Shown here: piece by piece, positions 40,666 to 52,083 of the stretch | Layout of the letters: each line of letters starts with the position of its first letter | Position numbering within the stretch: position 1 is the first letter of the stretch | Assembly (NCBI RefSeq): GCF_022760805.1 | Contig: NZ_JAIVFL010000001.1 | Span: 2,232,001-2,296,000, forward strand | Source: Candidatus Mycolicibacterium alkanivorans | GTDB lineage: Bacteria > Actinomycetota > Actinomycetes > Mycobacteriales > Mycobacteriaceae | Length of the DNA: 64,000 nucleotides | Direction of reading: 5' to 3' | Position numbers and translations under genes: made by a program | Notes under the pieces: generated by a model | Databases searched by the model: none | The model's input: only the letters and a program-made list of their open reading frames with translations | What the model was told of the DNA's origin: nothing

Positions 40666-41148
40666 GTGACCCACGCACTCGTTCTGCTGCTGGCCCTGCT
40701 CATCGGGGTGATTGCCGGCCTGCGGGCCTTCACCGCACCGGCAGTCATGGCATGGGCGGCGTTCCTCGACTGGATCAACCTCTCCGGAACCTGGGCGTCA
40801 TGGGTGGGCCACTGGGCCACCGTGACGGTGCTGACGGTGATCGCCGTCGCCGAGCTGATCTCCGACCAGATGGAGCAGACCCCCAGCCGCAAGACGGCGG
40901 TGCAGTTCGTGACGCGGCTTGTCACAGGCGGCTTCGCCGGCGCGGTGCTCGGAACCGCGTGGGGCTATCCGTGGAGCAGCCTCGGCATGGGCATCATCGG
41001 TGCCGTGCTGGGCACCATCGGCGGCTACGAGGCGCGCACCCGACTGGTCCGTGCGACCGGCGGCCGCGACCTGCCGATCGGCGTGCTCGAAGACGTGGTC
41101 GCGGCGGTCGGCGGTGTGGCGGTCGCTGTTCTGGTCAGCGTGCTCTGA
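40666..41148 (+). CDS. DUF4126 membrane protein (Rv2120c-like)
   Basis: 160 residues, mostly hydrophobic, with four or five membrane segments and repeated Gly-rich stretches (LIGVIAGLRAFTAPAVMAWAA, GGFAGAVLGTAWGYPW, GIIGAVLGTIGGYEARTRLV). The GLRAFTAP and GYExRTRLV motifs define DUF4126. GTG start. It lies 33 bp after hisG. Function unknown. Confidence 0.83.
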   Translation: MTHALVLLLALLIGVIAGLRAFTAPAVMAWAAFLDWINLSGTWASWVGHWATVTVLTVIAVAELISDQMEQTPSRKTAVQFVTRLVTGGFAGAVLGTAWGYPWSSLGMGIIGAVLGTIGGYEARTRLVRATGGRDLPIGVLEDVVAAVGGVAVAVLVSVL

Positions 41149-41229
41149 ATCAGCGCCGCTGCGCCAGCAGCGTCTGCGCCGAGGTGCCGATGGACCCGCG
41201 CGCCCGCGGCGTCTTCGTACACCGCGGCA

Positions 41230-42081
41230 TCACCGTCGTGCGGCCGGCTCGCCCAGCCGCTCAGGCCAGCCCGGGTAGGGCGGCGGGGTGCCTTCGTAGA
41301 CCGGACACAGCGCGCGGTGACTGCACCAGCCGCACAGCCGAGACGGGTTGGGGCGGAAATCGCCTGTCGCACCGGTTGATTGGATCGCACGCCAGATCGC
41401 CATCAAGGTCTTCTCGAAGCGCAGCAACTCGTCGAGATCAGGGGTGTAGTCCAGCAGCTGACCGTCGGCGAGATAGATCAACCGCAGCCGGGTGGCCAGC
41501 ACGTCGCGCGAGCGCAGCAGCGCCACCGCGTAGAACTTCATCTGGAACAGCGCCTTGAACTCCGCCAGCGCCCGCGCTGCCGGCGGGGCCTTGCCGGTCT
41601 TGTAGTCCACCACCCTTACCTCGCCGGTGCCCGCGACGTCGATGCGGTCGACGAATCCGCGCAGCAGGGTGCCGTCGGCCAGCTCCACTTCGATGCGCTG
41701 TTCGCAGCTCGCCGGGTCGAAGCGGGTGGGGTCCTCAAGCCGGTAGTAGCCGGACAGCAGCGCACGGGCGTCGGCCAGCAGCTGCGCGCGCTCCTCGGTG
41801 CTGAGCCCCACGGTCAGCTCGGGGTGGCCGGCCAGCACCCGGTCCCAGGCCGGGTCGACCAGGGACAGCGCGGTCTGCGGGCCGCGCTCGACGGCAGGCA
41901 GCCCGTAGAGCTGCTCCAGAACGGCGTGCACCACCGACCCGCGCAGCTGCGCGGTGGATGGCGGCTCCGGCAGCCGGTCGATCGCCCGGAACCGGTACAG
42001 CAGCGGACACTGCTTGAAATCGGCGGCCCGCGACGGCGACAGCGCGGGCCGCGGTCGCTCAGTGGTCGCCCGATCAGACAT
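41230..42081 (-). CDS. RecB-family exonuclease with Cys cluster (Rv2119-like)
   Basis: 283-residue PD-(D/E)XK nuclease domain like the C-terminus of AddB/RecB. LSPSRAADFKQCPLLYRFRAI carries the first Cys, LRGSVVHAVLEQLY the His, LRGFVDRIDVAGTGEVRVVDYKTGK the DRID and DYKTGK active site, and RLCGWCSHRALCPVYEG the remaining Cys of a probable 4Fe-4S cluster. It acts alone, without a helicase domain. ATG 42081 is chosen; the upstream frame is open. Divergent from trmI. Confidence 0.9.
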   Translation of the reverse strand: MSDRATTERPRPALSPSRAADFKQCPLLYRFRAIDRLPEPPSTAQLRGSVVHAVLEQLYGLPAVERGPQTALSLVDPAWDRVLAGHPELTVGLSTEERAQLLADARALLSGYYRLEDPTRFDPASCEQRIEVELADGTLLRGFVDRIDVAGTGEVRVVDYKTGKAPPAARALAEFKALFQMKFYAVALLRSRDVLATRLRLIYLADGQLLDYTPDLDELLRFEKTLMAIWRAIQSTGATGDFRPNPSRLCGWCSHRALCPVYEGTPPPYPGWPERLGEPAARR

Positions 42082-42153
42082 AGGCCGAAGCCTAGGCGCG
42101 GACACCGACATGGCGAGCCCGCGCGGTGCGGCGAGTCCGCTATGGCAGGCTGA

Positions 42154-43017
<864 letters not shown>

Positions 43018-43032
43018 TTGCCGGGCTGCGAC

Positions 43033-43326
43033 CTAGTCGTCGCTGCGGTGCAGGCCGCGCCGCGCCGACAACAGCTCGATCTGGGGACGGGAGGCGACCA
43101 GCCGTTCGGCGGCGTCGAGCACGTCGATCACATGGGCCGGGTCGGCGGCGACCACCGACAGGCCGACGCCGGCCCGGCGGTGCAGATCAAGAGAGTCGGT
43201 TTCCGCCGCAGAGACGCTGAACCGGCGCTGCAGTTCGGCGACGATCGGCCGCACCACCGAGCGCTTCTCCTTCAGTGAGCGCACGTCACCGAGCAGGATG
43301 TCGAACTCGAGCCAGCCGATCCACAT
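43033..43326 (-). CDS. DUF503 family protein
   Basis: 97 residues: MWIGWLEFDILLGDVRSLKE, KEKRSVVRPIVAELQRRFSV, HRRAGVGLSVVAAD and IDVLDAAERLVAS, the canonical DUF503 pattern (ylxP-like). Its ATG abuts the last codon of the upstream lppK frame, so it is probably the last gene of that operon. Function unknown; relatives elsewhere sit near translation genes. Confidence 0.9.
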   Translation of the reverse strand: MWIGWLEFDILLGDVRSLKEKRSVVRPIVAELQRRFSVSAAETDSLDLHRRAGVGLSVVAADPAHVIDVLDAAERLVASRPQIELLSARRGLHRSDD

Positions 43327-43940
43327 TCAGGGCGTCGGCGTCGGAGCGGCGGGCGGCAGGGCTGGGCTGGGCGGTGTGGGCGCCGGGGATGGTGGCCCGG
43401 GCAGGCTGGGGGCTCCGGCTGCGTCGGTGCGCGCGTTGCCGAACGCCAGCAGCATGTCGGCGGTCTCCCGGGAAAGCTGCCAGCCGCCGTCGTGCGGGCG
43501 GAATTCCATGGGGAAGGAGAAGCCGCCCGGGTTGGCCGGATTGGACGTCGTGACGTTGATGGTGGCCAGCGCGTCGGCGGGCCGGCGGTCCGACCACATG
43601 ATGCCGGTGGCGGTGAACGTCAGCGGGTTGAACCCGTTGTCGCGCAGCGCGGCGGCGAACCGGTCGATCGTCCCCGCGTCATCCGGCGTCGTGTTCTCGA
43701 TGAGCTGCAGGTTGTCGGCGCCTTTGACGGCGGATCGGCCAGCCGGTAGAGCACATCGGTCAGCGCCTCGGGGGCGGCAGCGCGGCGCTGGGGGACTGCG
43801 GTGGCGCTGCCACGCCGGACTGCTGGGGTGGGGGCGGGGTTCGGGGCGGGTGTGGATTCGTCGTGGTTGGAACACCCTGACAGCGCGAGCGCCGCCACGA
43901 TTGTGGCGGCGCTCAGCGCTGCTGTCGGGTTGCGACGCAT
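43327..43940 (-). pseudogene. lppK: Lipoprotein LppK, split by a one-base deletion
   Basis: From ATG 43940: signal ALSAATIVAALALSGCSNH with lipobox ALSGC, then ALTDVLYRLADP. Around 43732-43736 the frame must shift by one base to continue AVKGADNLQLIENTTPDDAG, FAAALRDNGFNPLTFTATGI and PMEFRPHDGGWQLSRETADM. Both halves match LppK of M. tuberculosis in order. GATCCGCCGTC appears to lack one base of GAT-CCN-GCC-GTC. Either a recent pseudogene or a sequencing error. The C-terminus has Pro repeats. It shares a GGWQLSRxTAxMLL motif with its neighbour. Confidence 0.75.
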
Positions 43941-43951
43941 CCAGCGGCGGC

Positions 43952-44464
43952 TCAGCTGGCGGCGGACATCAACGCCAGCGCCGATGACTTGGTCAGCTGC
44001 CAGCCGGTTGGGCTCGGACCTGCGATGAACTGGATGCTCTGGCTGGCCGACGCGCCGGTGGCCGCGGTCGCGGTGACATTCGCCGTCGCGGTCGGGCCTT
44101 CCTGGTCGATATCGGCCACGGTGAAGCTCAGCGGAAAGTAGCCCTTGGCGGAGGCGTTGCTGAAGGCGCGGTCGGCGGTGATGCCCTCGATCCGGCCCAG
44201 ACCGCCCTGGATGTAGGAGGCCTTGGAGCCCGAGAACGAGCCGCGGCTCTGCAGCCCGTCGAGCGTGGCCACCAGCGCACTTTGCAACTCGGGGGCCGGT
44301 GCCTGGGGCAGCGGGGCGCCGAACACGACCGGCTGCACGGCGGGCGAGGTCATCGGCGTACTGAATGCAACCGAGGTCACACCGGCGGCAACGCCACCGA
44401 CGATTGCGGCGGCCGCCATACCCGTGGCGAGGTGTTTCAGGGTCACGACTGTCCTTTCGATCAT
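43952..44464 (-). CDS. MTB12/CFP2-like low-molecular-weight secreted antigen
   Basis: 170 residues. A signal peptide with Lys/His n-region ([15 protein letters not shown]) and hydrophobic Ala/Val/Gly core to about residue 35. The mature part follows the MTB12 pattern: [20 protein letters not shown], a gap helix with [31 protein letters not shown] and [20 protein letters not shown]. It lacks a lipobox Cys, unlike lppK beside it. Both are likely paralogues. Secretion is inferred from the signal sequence. Confidence 0.8.
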   Translation of the reverse strand: MIERTVVTLKHLATGMAAAAIVGGVAAGVTSVAFSTPMTSPAVQPVVFGAPLPQAPAPELQSALVATLDGLQSRGSFSGSKASYIQGGLGRIEGITADRAFSNASAKGYFPLSFTVADIDQEGPTATANVTATAATGASASQSIQFIAGPSPTGWQLTKSSALALMSAAS

Positions 44465-44593
44465 CCCGACTCACTCAACAGGTTAACAGTGTTGCCAGTG
44501 TGTCGAAATTCCTCGGGCGTACATGATCGGCCATTGGCCGGTAGCGTTGAGGTATCCGCCGCACCAACTCTCGGTGCGGGAAAGGAGCGCAAC

Positions 44594-46402
44594 ATGACTG
44601 AGTCACTGCACGAAGACCCACAGCTGTCCGGCGATGACGCTGCCGAATTGGAGCAGCTGCGCCGCGAGGCAGCGATCTTGCGCGAGCAGCTGGAGAACGC
44701 GATCGGTCAGGAAAGCTCACGCAGCGCCCGCGACGTGCACCAGCTCGAGGCGCGAATCGACTCCCTGGCGGCGCGCAACGCCAAGCTGATGGACACCCTC
44801 AAGGAGGCGCGGCAGCAGTTGCTCGCGCTGCGCGAGGAGGTCGACCGGCTGGGCCAGCCGCCGAGCGGCTACGGCGTCTTGCTGGGCTCCCACGACGATG
44901 ACACCGTCGACGTGTTCACCTCGGGCCGCAAGATGCGGCTGACGTGCTCGCCCAACATCGACGTCAAGTCGCTGAAGAAGGGCCAGACCGTCCGGCTCAA
45001 CGAGGCGCTGACCGTCGTCGAAGCCGGCCACTACGAGGCGGTCGGCGAGATCAGCACGCTGCGCGAGATCCTGGCCGACGGCCACCGCGCCCTGGTGGTC
45101 GGCCACGCCGACGAGGAGCGCATCGTCTGGCTGGCCGAGCCGCTGGTCGCCATGGAGGACCTGCCTCCGGAGGTGGCCGAGGACCTCGACGACGACCAGC
45201 GCGCGCGCAAGCTGCGTCCCGGTGACTCGCTGCTGGTCGACACCAAGGCCGGCTACGCCTTCGAACGCATCCCGAAGGCCGAGGTCGAGGACCTCGTGCT
45301 CGAAGAGGTGCCCGACGTCGCCTACTCCGACATCGGCGGTCTGACCCGCCAGATCGAGCAGATCCGCGACGCCGTGGAGCTGCCGTTCCTGCACAAGGAC
45401 CTCTACCGGGAGTACTCGCTGCGGCCGCCCAAGGGTGTCCTGCTCTACGGCCCTCCGGGTTGCGGCAAGACGCTGATCGCCAAGGCGGTGGCCAACTCGC
45501 TGGCCAAGAAGATGGCCGAGGTCCGCGGCGACGACGCCCGCGAGGCGAAGTCGTACTTCCTCAACATCAAGGGCCCGGAACTGCTGAACAAGTTCGTCGG
45601 CGAGACCGAGCGCCACATCCGGCTGATCTTCCAGCGGGCGCGCGAGAAGGCGTCCGAGGGCACTCCGGTGATCGTGTTCTTCGACGAGATGGACTCGATC
45701 TTCCGGACCCGCGGCACCGGCGTGAGCTCGGACGTGGAGACCACTGTCGTGCCGCAGCTGCTGAGCGAGATCGACGGTGTGGAAGGCCTGGAGAACGTCA
45801 TCGTGATCGGCGCCTCCAACCGCGAGGACATGATCGACCCGGCGATCCTGCGGCCCGGCCGCCTGGACGTCAAGATCAAGATCGAGCGGCCGGATGCCGA
45901 AGCGGCGCTGGACATCTTCTCGAAGTACCTCACCAAGGGCCTGCCGGTGAACGCCGACGATCTGGCCGAGTTCGACGGCGACCGCGGACAGTGCATCAGG
46001 GCGATGATCGAGAAGGTCGTCGACCGGATGTACGCCGAGATCGACGACAACCGGTTCCTGGAGGTCACCTACGCCAACGGTGACAAGGAAGTCATGTACT
46101 TCAAGGACTTCAACTCCGGTGCGATGATCCAGAACGTCGTCGACCGCGCGAAGAAGTACGCGATCAAGTCGGTGCTGGAAACGGGGCAGCGGGGTCTGCG
46201 CATCCAGCATCTGCTCGACTCGATCGTCGACGAGTTCGCCGAGAACGAGGATCTGCCCAACACCACCAATCCCGATGACTGGGCCCGGATCTCGGGCAAG
46301 AAGGGTGAGCGGATCGTCTACATCCGCACGCTGGTCACGGGCAAGAGCTCGAGTGCGTCGCGGGCGATCGACACCGAGTCGAACCTGGGCCAGTACCTCT
46401 AA
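44594..46402 (+). CDS. mpa: Proteasomal AAA ATPase Mpa (ARC)
   Basis: Hexameric ring ATPase that binds Pup and feeds pupylated proteins to the 20S core. 602 residues: N-terminal coiled coil (about 15-85, [20 protein letters not shown]), two OB domains (about 90-240), then the AAA module with Walker [16 protein letters not shown] near 287, Walker [13 protein letters not shown] and arginine finger region [17 protein letters not shown]. It ends in NLGQYL, the QYL motif that docks on the proteasome alpha ring. ATG 44594 follows AAAGGAGCGC. A longer open frame upstream is non-homologous. Confidence 0.97.
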   Translation: MTESLHEDPQLSGDDAAELEQLRREAAILREQLENAIGQESSRSARDVHQLEARIDSLAARNAKLMDTLKEARQQLLALREEVDRLGQPPSGYGVLLGSHDDDTVDVFTSGRKMRLTCSPNIDVKSLKKGQTVRLNEALTVVEAGHYEAVGEISTLREILADGHRALVVGHADEERIVWLAEPLVAMEDLPPEVAEDLDDDQRARKLRPGDSLLVDTKAGYAFERIPKAEVEDLVLEEVPDVAYSDIGGLTRQIEQIRDAVELPFLHKDLYREYSLRPPKGVLLYGPPGCGKTLIAKAVANSLAKKMAEVRGDDAREAKSYFLNIKGPELLNKFVGETERHIRLIFQRAREKASEGTPVIVFFDEMDSIFRTRGTGVSSDVETTVVPQLLSEIDGVEGLENVIVIGASNREDMIDPAILRPGRLDVKIKIERPDAEAALDIFSKYLTKGLPVNADDLAEFDGDRGQCIRAMIEKVVDRMYAEIDDNRFLEVTYANGDKEVMYFKDFNSGAMIQNVVDRAKKYAIKSVLETGQRGLRIQHLLDSIVDEFAENEDLPNTTNPDDWARISGKKGERIVYIRTLVTGKSSSASRAIDTESNLGQYL

Positions 46403-46525
46403 CCGCTGGGCTCTCAGAACTCCAGCGAGTAGGCGGGCCAGCGGCGGGGCCGATCGGCTCACCCCTGTCGTATCTCCCGTGCTCCGGCCGCGAGGCGCGC
46501 CTGGCGGACAGATAGGCTTGCGCAC

Positions 46526-48034
46526 ATGCAACGGATTATCGGAACCGAGGTCGAGTACGGCATCTCCTCGCCGTCCGACCCGACCGCCAATCCGATCCTG
46601 ACCTCGACTCAGGCGGTGTTGGCATACGCCGCGGCCGCCGGCATCCAGCGGGCCAAGCGCACCCGCTGGGACTACGAGGTGGAATCGCCGCTGCGCGACG
46701 CCCGCGGCTTCGACCTGAGCCGGTCCTCGAGCCCGCCGCCGATCGTCGACGCCGACGAGATCGGCGCGGCCAACATGATCCTGACCAACGGTGCGCGGCT
46801 CTATGTCGACCACGCCCATCCCGAGTACGCCGCCCCCGAGGTCACCGATCCGCTCGATGCGGTGATCTGGGACAAGGCCGGCGAGCGTGTGATGGAAGCC
46901 GCTGCCCGGCACGTGGCCAGCGTGCCCGGAGCGGCCAAGCTGCAGTTGTACAAGAACAACGTCGACGGCAAGGGCGCCTCCTACGGCACGCACGAGAACT
47001 ACCTGATGAGCCGGCAGACGCCGTTCTCGTCGGTGATCTCCGGGCTGACGCCGTTCCTGGTGTCGCGCCAGGTCGTCACCGGCTCCGGCCGGGTCGGCAT
47101 CGGCCCGTCGGGTGATGAGCCCGGCTTCCAGCTGTCGCAGCGCTCGGACTACATCGAGGTCGAGGTTGGTCTGGAGACCACGCTCAAGCGGGGCATCATA
47201 AACACCCGCGACGAGCCGCACGCCGACGCCGACAAATACCGCCGGCTGCACGTCATCATCGGCGACGCCAACCTGGCCGAGACCTCGACGTATCTGAAGG
47301 TCGGCACCACCTCGCTGGTGCTCGACCTCATCGAGGAGGGCCTGCGGCACGGTCTGGACCTGTCCGACGTGGCGCTGGCCCGGCCCGTGCATGCGGTCCA
47401 CGTGATCAGCCGCGACCCGTCGCTTCGGGCCGCTGTCGCGATGGCCGACGGCCGGGAGCTGACGGCGCTGGCGATCCAGCGCATCTACCTCGACCGGGTG
47501 GCCAAGCTGGTCGACGCCCGCGACCCCGATCCGCGGGCCACCGACGTCCTCGAAACCTGGGCGCACGTCCTGGATCTGCTCGAACGCGATCCGATGGATT
47601 GCGCGGAGCTGCTGGACTGGCCGGCCAAGCTGCGCCTGCTCGAGGGTTTCCGCAACCGGGAGAACCTGAGCTGGTCGGCACCCCGCCTGTACCTGGTGGA
47701 TCTGCAGTACTCCGATGTGCGGCTGGACAAGGGCCTGTACAACCGACTAGTAGCCCGCGGGTCGATGAAGCGCCTGGTCACCGAACAGCAGGTGATCGAC
47801 GCCGTGGACAACCCGCCGACGGACACTCGTGCCTACTTCCGCGGTGAATGCCTGCGCCGGTTCGGCGCCGACATCGCCGCGGCGAGCTGGGACTCGGTGA
47901 TCTTCGACCTGGGCGGCGACTCGCTGGTCCGGATCCCGACGCTGGAGCCGCTGCGGGGCAGCAAAGCCCATGTCGGCGCCTTGCTGGATTCGGTCGACAG
48001 CGCCGCGGAACTGGTGGAACAACTGACGACCTGA
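46526..48034 (+). CDS. dop: Deamidase/depupylase of Pup, Dop
   Basis: Deamidates C-terminal Gln of Pup and removes Pup from substrates. 502 residues, glutamine-synthetase-like fold. Active-site pieces are [13 protein letters not shown] (catalytic Glu), the Dop-loop insertion [20 protein letters not shown] absent from Paf[59 protein letters not shown] and the C-terminal tail. It lies 105 bp upstream of pup. A GATAGGCT just before the start could be a -10 element. Confidence 0.97.
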   Translation: MQRIIGTEVEYGISSPSDPTANPILTSTQAVLAYAAAAGIQRAKRTRWDYEVESPLRDARGFDLSRSSSPPPIVDADEIGAANMILTNGARLYVDHAHPEYAAPEVTDPLDAVIWDKAGERVMEAAARHVASVPGAAKLQLYKNNVDGKGASYGTHENYLMSRQTPFSSVISGLTPFLVSRQVVTGSGRVGIGPSGDEPGFQLSQRSDYIEVEVGLETTLKRGIINTRDEPHADADKYRRLHVIIGDANLAETSTYLKVGTTSLVLDLIEEGLRHGLDLSDVALARPVHAVHVISRDPSLRAAVAMADGRELTALAIQRIYLDRVAKLVDARDPDPRATDVLETWAHVLDLLERDPMDCAELLDWPAKLRLLEGFRNRENLSWSAPRLYLVDLQYSDVRLDKGLYNRLVARGSMKRLVTEQQVIDAVDNPPTDTRAYFRGECLRRFGADIAAASWDSVIFDLGGDSLVRIPTLEPLRGSKAHVGALLDSVDSAAELVEQLTT

Positions 48035-48139
48035 CGATCGTTAGACCGAGCAATACCGGTCGTGACCGGTAGGGTGGAAGAACCGGTGGCCCGTGCCGCA
48101 TGGCACGACATGGCCGCCGATGACGAGCAGGAGGCAGCG

Positions 48140-48334
48140 ATGGCTCAGGAGCAGACCAAGCGTGGTGGCGGAGGCGGCGAGGACGACGACCTCTCCGGCA
48201 ACGGCGCCGGCGGGCAGGAGCGTCGCGACAAACTCGCCGAGGAGACCGACGATCTGCTCGACGAGATCGATGACGTCCTCGAGGAGAACGCCGAGGACTT
48301 CGTGCGCGCATACGTTCAAAAGGGCGGACAGTGA
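48140..48334 (+). CDS. pup: Prokaryotic ubiquitin-like protein Pup
   Basis: 64-residue disordered tag. It starts [20 protein letters not shown], has the Mpa-binding coil [20 protein letters not shown] and ends YVQKGGQ, the C-terminal Gln form that Dop must deamidate to Glu before ligation by PafA. The frame is open upstream but ATG 48140 after GAGGAGGCAGCG is conserved. Its stop overlaps prcB by 4 bp (GTGA), giving the pup-prcB-prcA operon. Confidence 0.98.
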   Translation: MAQEQTKRGGGGGEDDDLSGNGAGGQERRDKLAEETDDLLDEIDDVLEENAEDFVRAYVQKGGQ

Positions 48335-49209
48335 CCTGGCCGTTCTCTGATCGCCTGGCCGCCAGTTCGTCTCTGTCCGATCTGTCCTCGTTCTCCGAGT
48401 TCCTGCGCCGCGAAGCACCGCAACTGCTGCCGACCAGCGCGGTCTCCGGCACGACCGCCACCGGGGACGCACTGCCGCACGGCACCACGATCGTGGCCCT
48501 CCGGTACCCCGGCGGTGTGTTGATCGCCGGTGACCGCCGCTCGACGCAGGGCAACATGATCGCCGGGCGTGATGTGCAGAAGGTGTACATCACCGACGAC
48601 TACACGGCCACCGGCATCGCGGGCACCGCGGCCATCGCCGTCGAGTTCGCCCGGCTCTACGCCGTCGAACTCGAGCACTACGAGAAGGTCGAAGGGGTGC
48701 CGCTGACCTTCCGCGGCAAGGTCAACCGCCTGTCGACGATGGTGCGCGGCAACCTCGGTGCGGCTCTGCAGGGGTTCGTCGCACTGCCCCTTCTGGTCGG
48801 CTACGACCTCGACGATCCCGACCCGCTCGCCGCGGGCCGCATCGTGTCGTTCGACGCCGCCGGTGGCTGGAACATCGAGGAAGAGGGATATCAGTCGGTA
48901 GGCTCGGGCTCGATCTTCGCCAAGTCGTCGATCAAGAAGCTGTATGCCAATGTGACGGACGCGGATTCGGCGTTGAAGGCCGCCGTCGAGGCGCTCTACG
49001 ACGCGGCCGACGACGACTCCGCCACCGGCGGGCCGGACCTGGTCCGGGGAATCTTCCCGACCGCGGTCACCATCGAAGCCGAAGGCGCGGCCGAGGTCTC
49101 CGAGGAGCGGATCTCCAGGCTGGCCCGTGACGTGATCGAAGCACGTTCTGCGACAAACACATTCGGCCCAGGTAAGGGTCCGAGCAACGAAGCACCGCGG
49201 GTGGACTAG
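48331..49209 (+). CDS. prcB: 20S proteasome beta subunit PrcB
   Basis: Catalytic N-terminal nucleophile hydrolase. 292 residues with a propeptide of 51 residues, cleaved before Thr52 in [15 protein letters not shown]. The active-site Lys is in [21 protein letters not shown], with [34 protein letters not shown] and [14 protein letters not shown] [23 protein letters not shown] start overlaps pup; its TAG shares one base with the prcA GTG. Confidence 0.97.
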   Translation: MTWPFSDRLAASSSLSDLSSFSEFLRREAPQLLPTSAVSGTTATGDALPHGTTIVALRYPGGVLIAGDRRSTQGNMIAGRDVQKVYITDDYTATGIAGTAAIAVEFARLYAVELEHYEKVEGVPLTFRGKVNRLSTMVRGNLGAALQGFVALPLLVGYDLDDPDPLAAGRIVSFDAAGGWNIEEEGYQSVGSGSIFAKSSIKKLYANVTDADSALKAAVEALYDAADDDSATGGPDLVRGIFPTAVTIEAEGAAEVSEERISRLARDVIEARSATNTFGPGKGPSNEAPRVD

Positions 49210-49979
49210 TGAGCTTCCCATATTTCATCTCGCCTGAGCAGGCGATGCGTGAGCGTTCCGAGCTCGCGCGCAAGGGCATTGCCCGGGGCCGCAGTGTGGT
49301 CGTGCTGGCCTACGCCGGCGGTGTGCTGTTCGTCGCGGAGAACCCGTCGCGGTCGCTGCAGAAGGTCAGCGAGCTCTACGACCGGGTGGGTTTCGCCGCG
49401 GTCGGCCGGTTCAACGAATTCGACAACCTGCGCCGGGGCGGCATCCAGTTCGCCGATACCCGCGGCTACGCGTATGACCGTCGCGATGTCACCGGACGAC
49501 AGCTGGCCAATGTCTATGCGCAGACGCTGGGCACGATCTTCACCGAGCAGGCCAAGCCCTACGAGGTGGAGCTGTGCGTGGCCGAGGTGGCCCACTACGG
49601 CGAGACGAAACCCCCTGAGCTGTACCGGATCACCTATGACGGCTCAATCGCCGACGAGCCGCACTTCGTGGTGATGGGCGGCACGACCGACCCGATCATC
49701 GGTGCGCTCAAGGACTCCTACTCGGAGAACGCCGAACTCGCCGACGCGGTCAGAATCGCCGTCGGCGCGCTGCGCGCCGGGATCGCCAGCACGAGCACCA
49801 ACGCCACCCCGCCGAGCGAGCCCCGCGCGCTGGGGTCCTCAACGCTGGAGGTGGCGATTCTGGACGCCAACCGTCCGCGGCGGGCATTCCGCCGGATCAC
49901 CGGTGCGGCGGTGGAAGCCCTACTGCAGAAAGATGATTCGGAATCAGCAGCTGCCCCCGAGGATGACAGCGCCGGTTAG
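49209..49979 (+). CDS. prcA: 20S proteasome alpha subunit PrcA
   Basis: Non-catalytic outer ring subunit that gates the core and docks Mpa. 256 residues. [20 protein letters not shown] is the gating N-terminus; [49 protein letters not shown] and [17 protein letters not shown] complete the fold, followed by an Ala/Asp/Ser-rich tail. Translationally coupled to prcB by a one-base overlap. Confidence 0.97.
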   Translation: MSFPYFISPEQAMRERSELARKGIARGRSVVVLAYAGGVLFVAENPSRSLQKVSELYDRVGFAAVGRFNEFDNLRRGGIQFADTRGYAYDRRDVTGRQLANVYAQTLGTIFTEQAKPYEVELCVAEVAHYGETKPPELYRITYDGSIADEPHFVVMGGTTDPIIGALKDSYSENAELADAVRIAVGALRAGIASTSTNATPPSEPRALGSSTLEVAILDANRPRRAFRRITGAAVEALLQKDDSESAAAPEDDSAG

Positions 49980-50010
49980 CCCGTCGCGGCGCCCAGCGAA
50001 ACCATGCCCG

Positions 50011-51687
50011 CTATCCCACCCGGATGTGCGCGCGGTCGCCGGTGATCACCGCCAGGATGTTGCGCCACGCGTCGGACGGTTCGGTGAGCACGTCGCTGTG
50101 CGTCGACGGCCCGATCATCGGCCCGCCCGTCAGCCGCCGGCCGGCGGACAGTGGGACGACACCGGGCATCTCGTCGGGGTCGGCGCCGTGCGGTCCAAAC
50201 GGGATGCCCTGCACGGCACTGATCAGATCGCCGGGCGCGGTCATGCTGAACCGGATCACGGTGGGGTTGCGGTCGTGCCAGTCGGCGGGGCTCTGGACGC
50301 CGACGCCGGCCCCGGCCGCCTCGACGAAGATCACCCGGTCGGCGGTGAGCCCGAACCGCTCGGCGGTTCCGACGATGGAACCGCCATAGGAGTGGCCGAT
50401 GTAGGTCACCGGACGGTTCCCGGCCTGCCGCTCGACGTCCTCGCTGAACGCGACCAGCCGCGGCGCCATGTCCAGTGCGTAGCGGGCGTCCGCCGCGTCG
50501 GCCAAACCAGCCGCCAGCACCCCGGTCGGGAACGGTCCGCCGAGGTAGGTGATCATCGCGACGTCCCCGCCCGAGCCCGCGACGAACCGGCGGGCGGTGG
50601 CCACGTCGTCGGCCGAGCCGTCGAACGTCGTGTTCAACCCCGGCACCAGCACGCCGAGCGCGCGGGCCCGGCCCAGGTCGCCGGAGAGCTCGATCAGTGA
50701 AGATCGCGCCGGGTCGAACGCCAGGATCTGCCGCGGCACCCGGCGCTCGCGGTCGACCGGGTCGGGGACGTCGGCCAGCAGCGTCTCGTAGTAGGCGATC
50801 CGGCGGCGGGCGTCACGGTCGTGGACGGCGATCGCCGCGGCCCGCAGCGCCGGGTCGGCGTGCAGGGTTGCCCAGAGCCGTTCGGCGTCGGCCGGACTCA
50901 GGGTCGGCGAGATGGCGGCGCGCAGCTTGTCCTCGACTGGGCGGTCGAGGGTGCGGCGCTCGTCGAGGATCGCGGTGGCGATGTTGATCCGGTTGGCCGC
51001 CAGCCGCATCTGCCACGGCACCCCGTCGGTGTTGCCGACCTCGCGGGGTCGCTGCTCGACCAGCCGTTCGCGCTCGTCGGGGGACATCGCGCCGATCTGC
51101 GCGGCGATCCGGTCCTGACTCAGGGTCGGCCAGTCGCTGACGCCGGGGCCGACCACTCCGGCCGGACGCACCGGTGCAGACGACGGTCCGACGTCGAACG
51201 CGGCGTCTATCGCCTGCGCCGCAGCGCGGTCGGCATCACCGAGCCCGTCCAGCGCGGCCTGAAGCCGGCCGGTGAGAATGGCACCCGCGACCGCCGGTGA
51301 ACCGCCGCTGCATGCCGTCATCAGGCTCGACGCGGTAGGTGGTCCGACTGTGCCGTCGTCGGCGACCGCGCACCCGGCCTGTTTCGCCTGGGCCAGCACC
51401 ACCAGGACCTGGTCACGGGCGTGGCCGACGGTCAGCGCGGCGTCCCGCGCTTCCGCGGCGGCGACGACGAGCGCCCGGCTCAGCTGCCGCAGTTCGGCTA
51501 CCACGGGGGAGAGTGCATCGTGGGCGGCCTGCGCGGCGACACCCGTCCAACCGCCCGGCCGCACGGCCCCCTCGACGGCGTCGGCGTGTGCCTGCAACAG
51601 GCCCGCCGCGTCGTCCCACTCGGCGGCCAAGGCGTTCAGCGCTTCCGGGTGCCAGGCCACCACCTCGGCTACGGTAGGACGCGTCAT
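50011..51687 (-). CDS. DUF1023 alpha/beta hydrolase
   Basis: 558 residues. The N-terminal 170 residues are helical and WXG100-like (AEWDDAAGLLQAHADAVEGA, RPGGWTGVAAQAAHDAL with a WTG turn). The C-terminal DUF1023 hydrolase has GRARALGVLVPGLNT, VAMITYLGGPFP, TYIGHSYGGSIVG (nucleophile Ser elbow GHSYG) and GPSTHSDVLTEPSDAW with the catalytic His. ATG overlaps the stop of the small gene upstream. Family members are often linked to type VII (ESX) secretion genes; substrate unknown. It interrupts the prcA-pafA order. Confidence 0.85.
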   Translation of the reverse strand: MTRPTVAEVVAWHPEALNALAAEWDDAAGLLQAHADAVEGAVRPGGWTGVAAQAAHDALSPVVAELRQLSRALVVAAAEARDAALTVGHARDQVLVVLAQAKQAGCAVADDGTVGPPTASSLMTACSGGSPAVAGAILTGRLQAALDGLGDADRAAAQAIDAAFDVGPSSAPVRPAGVVGPGVSDWPTLSQDRIAAQIGAMSPDERERLVEQRPREVGNTDGVPWQMRLAANRINIATAILDERRTLDRPVEDKLRAAISPTLSPADAERLWATLHADPALRAAAIAVHDRDARRRIAYYETLLADVPDPVDRERRVPRQILAFDPARSSLIELSGDLGRARALGVLVPGLNTTFDGSADDVATARRFVAGSGGDVAMITYLGGPFPTGVLAAGLADAADARYALDMAPRLVAFSEDVERQAGNRPVTYIGHSYGGSIVGTAERFGLTADRVIFVEAAGAGVGVQSPADWHDRNPTVIRFSMTAPGDLISAVQGIPFGPHGADPDEMPGVVPLSAGRRLTGGPMIGPSTHSDVLTEPSDAWRNILAVITGDRAHIRVG

Positions 51688-51971
51688 CGCAGGCCAACGC
51701 GGTCGGCGCCGGCCTGATCGGCGGCTGACAGCTCACCGGCCATGCGACGGGCGGTGTCGGCCCACGCCTGTACCGTCGTGCCGTGTCTGCGCACGTCAGC
51801 GGCCGCGCGCCGGGGTCCGGCCAGACCGGCCAGGGCCGAGCCGGGTAACTGCTCGACGCCGGGTATCGACATGGCGGACAGTTCGGCACCTGCCTGCGCG
51901 ACGCGCTCGGTGAGCCGGCTCAGTGCGGATGCGTCGAGGCCGACGGGTTCGGGCATGGCTGATGCTGACAT
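51684..51971 (-). CDS. ESX-target-like small helical protein (DUF2580/EspC type)
   Basis: About 95 residues, two predicted helices: LDASALSRLTERVAQAGAEL, then a loop with PGVEQLPGSAL, then VRRHGTTVQAWADTARRMAGELSAAD. The pattern resembles type VII secretion-associated helical hairpins. It overlaps the DUF1023 start by 4 bp, so the two make a toxin/substrate-like pair. Start could be ATG 51971 or ATG 51956. No canonical YxxxD/E export tail was seen in this protein. Confidence 0.65.
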   Translation of the reverse strand: MSASAMPEPVGLDASALSRLTERVAQAGAELSAMSIPGVEQLPGSALAGLAGPRRAAADVRRHGTTVQAWADTARRMAGELSAADQAGADRVGLR

Positions 51972-52083
51972 GGCGACAGGCGGCGCGAATTCGGCGATCC
52001 ACAGGGCAATCCGCATAGATCCGAAGGCGTTTCACTGAGCGCTTGCACACCGCTGGTCCACAGCAACCAGTACGCTCGACTGT

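Noticed and set aside
41149..41229. Possible frameshifted extension of the RecB-type nuclease
   Set aside because: The alternate frame looks coding only because of base composition; the nuclease ends at the usual place for its family.
44717..47566. A 949-codon open frame on the minus strand opposite mpa and dop
   Set aside because: It is the mirror of two highly conserved genes in GC-rich DNA; its composition is an artefact of their codon bias and no family pattern is visible.
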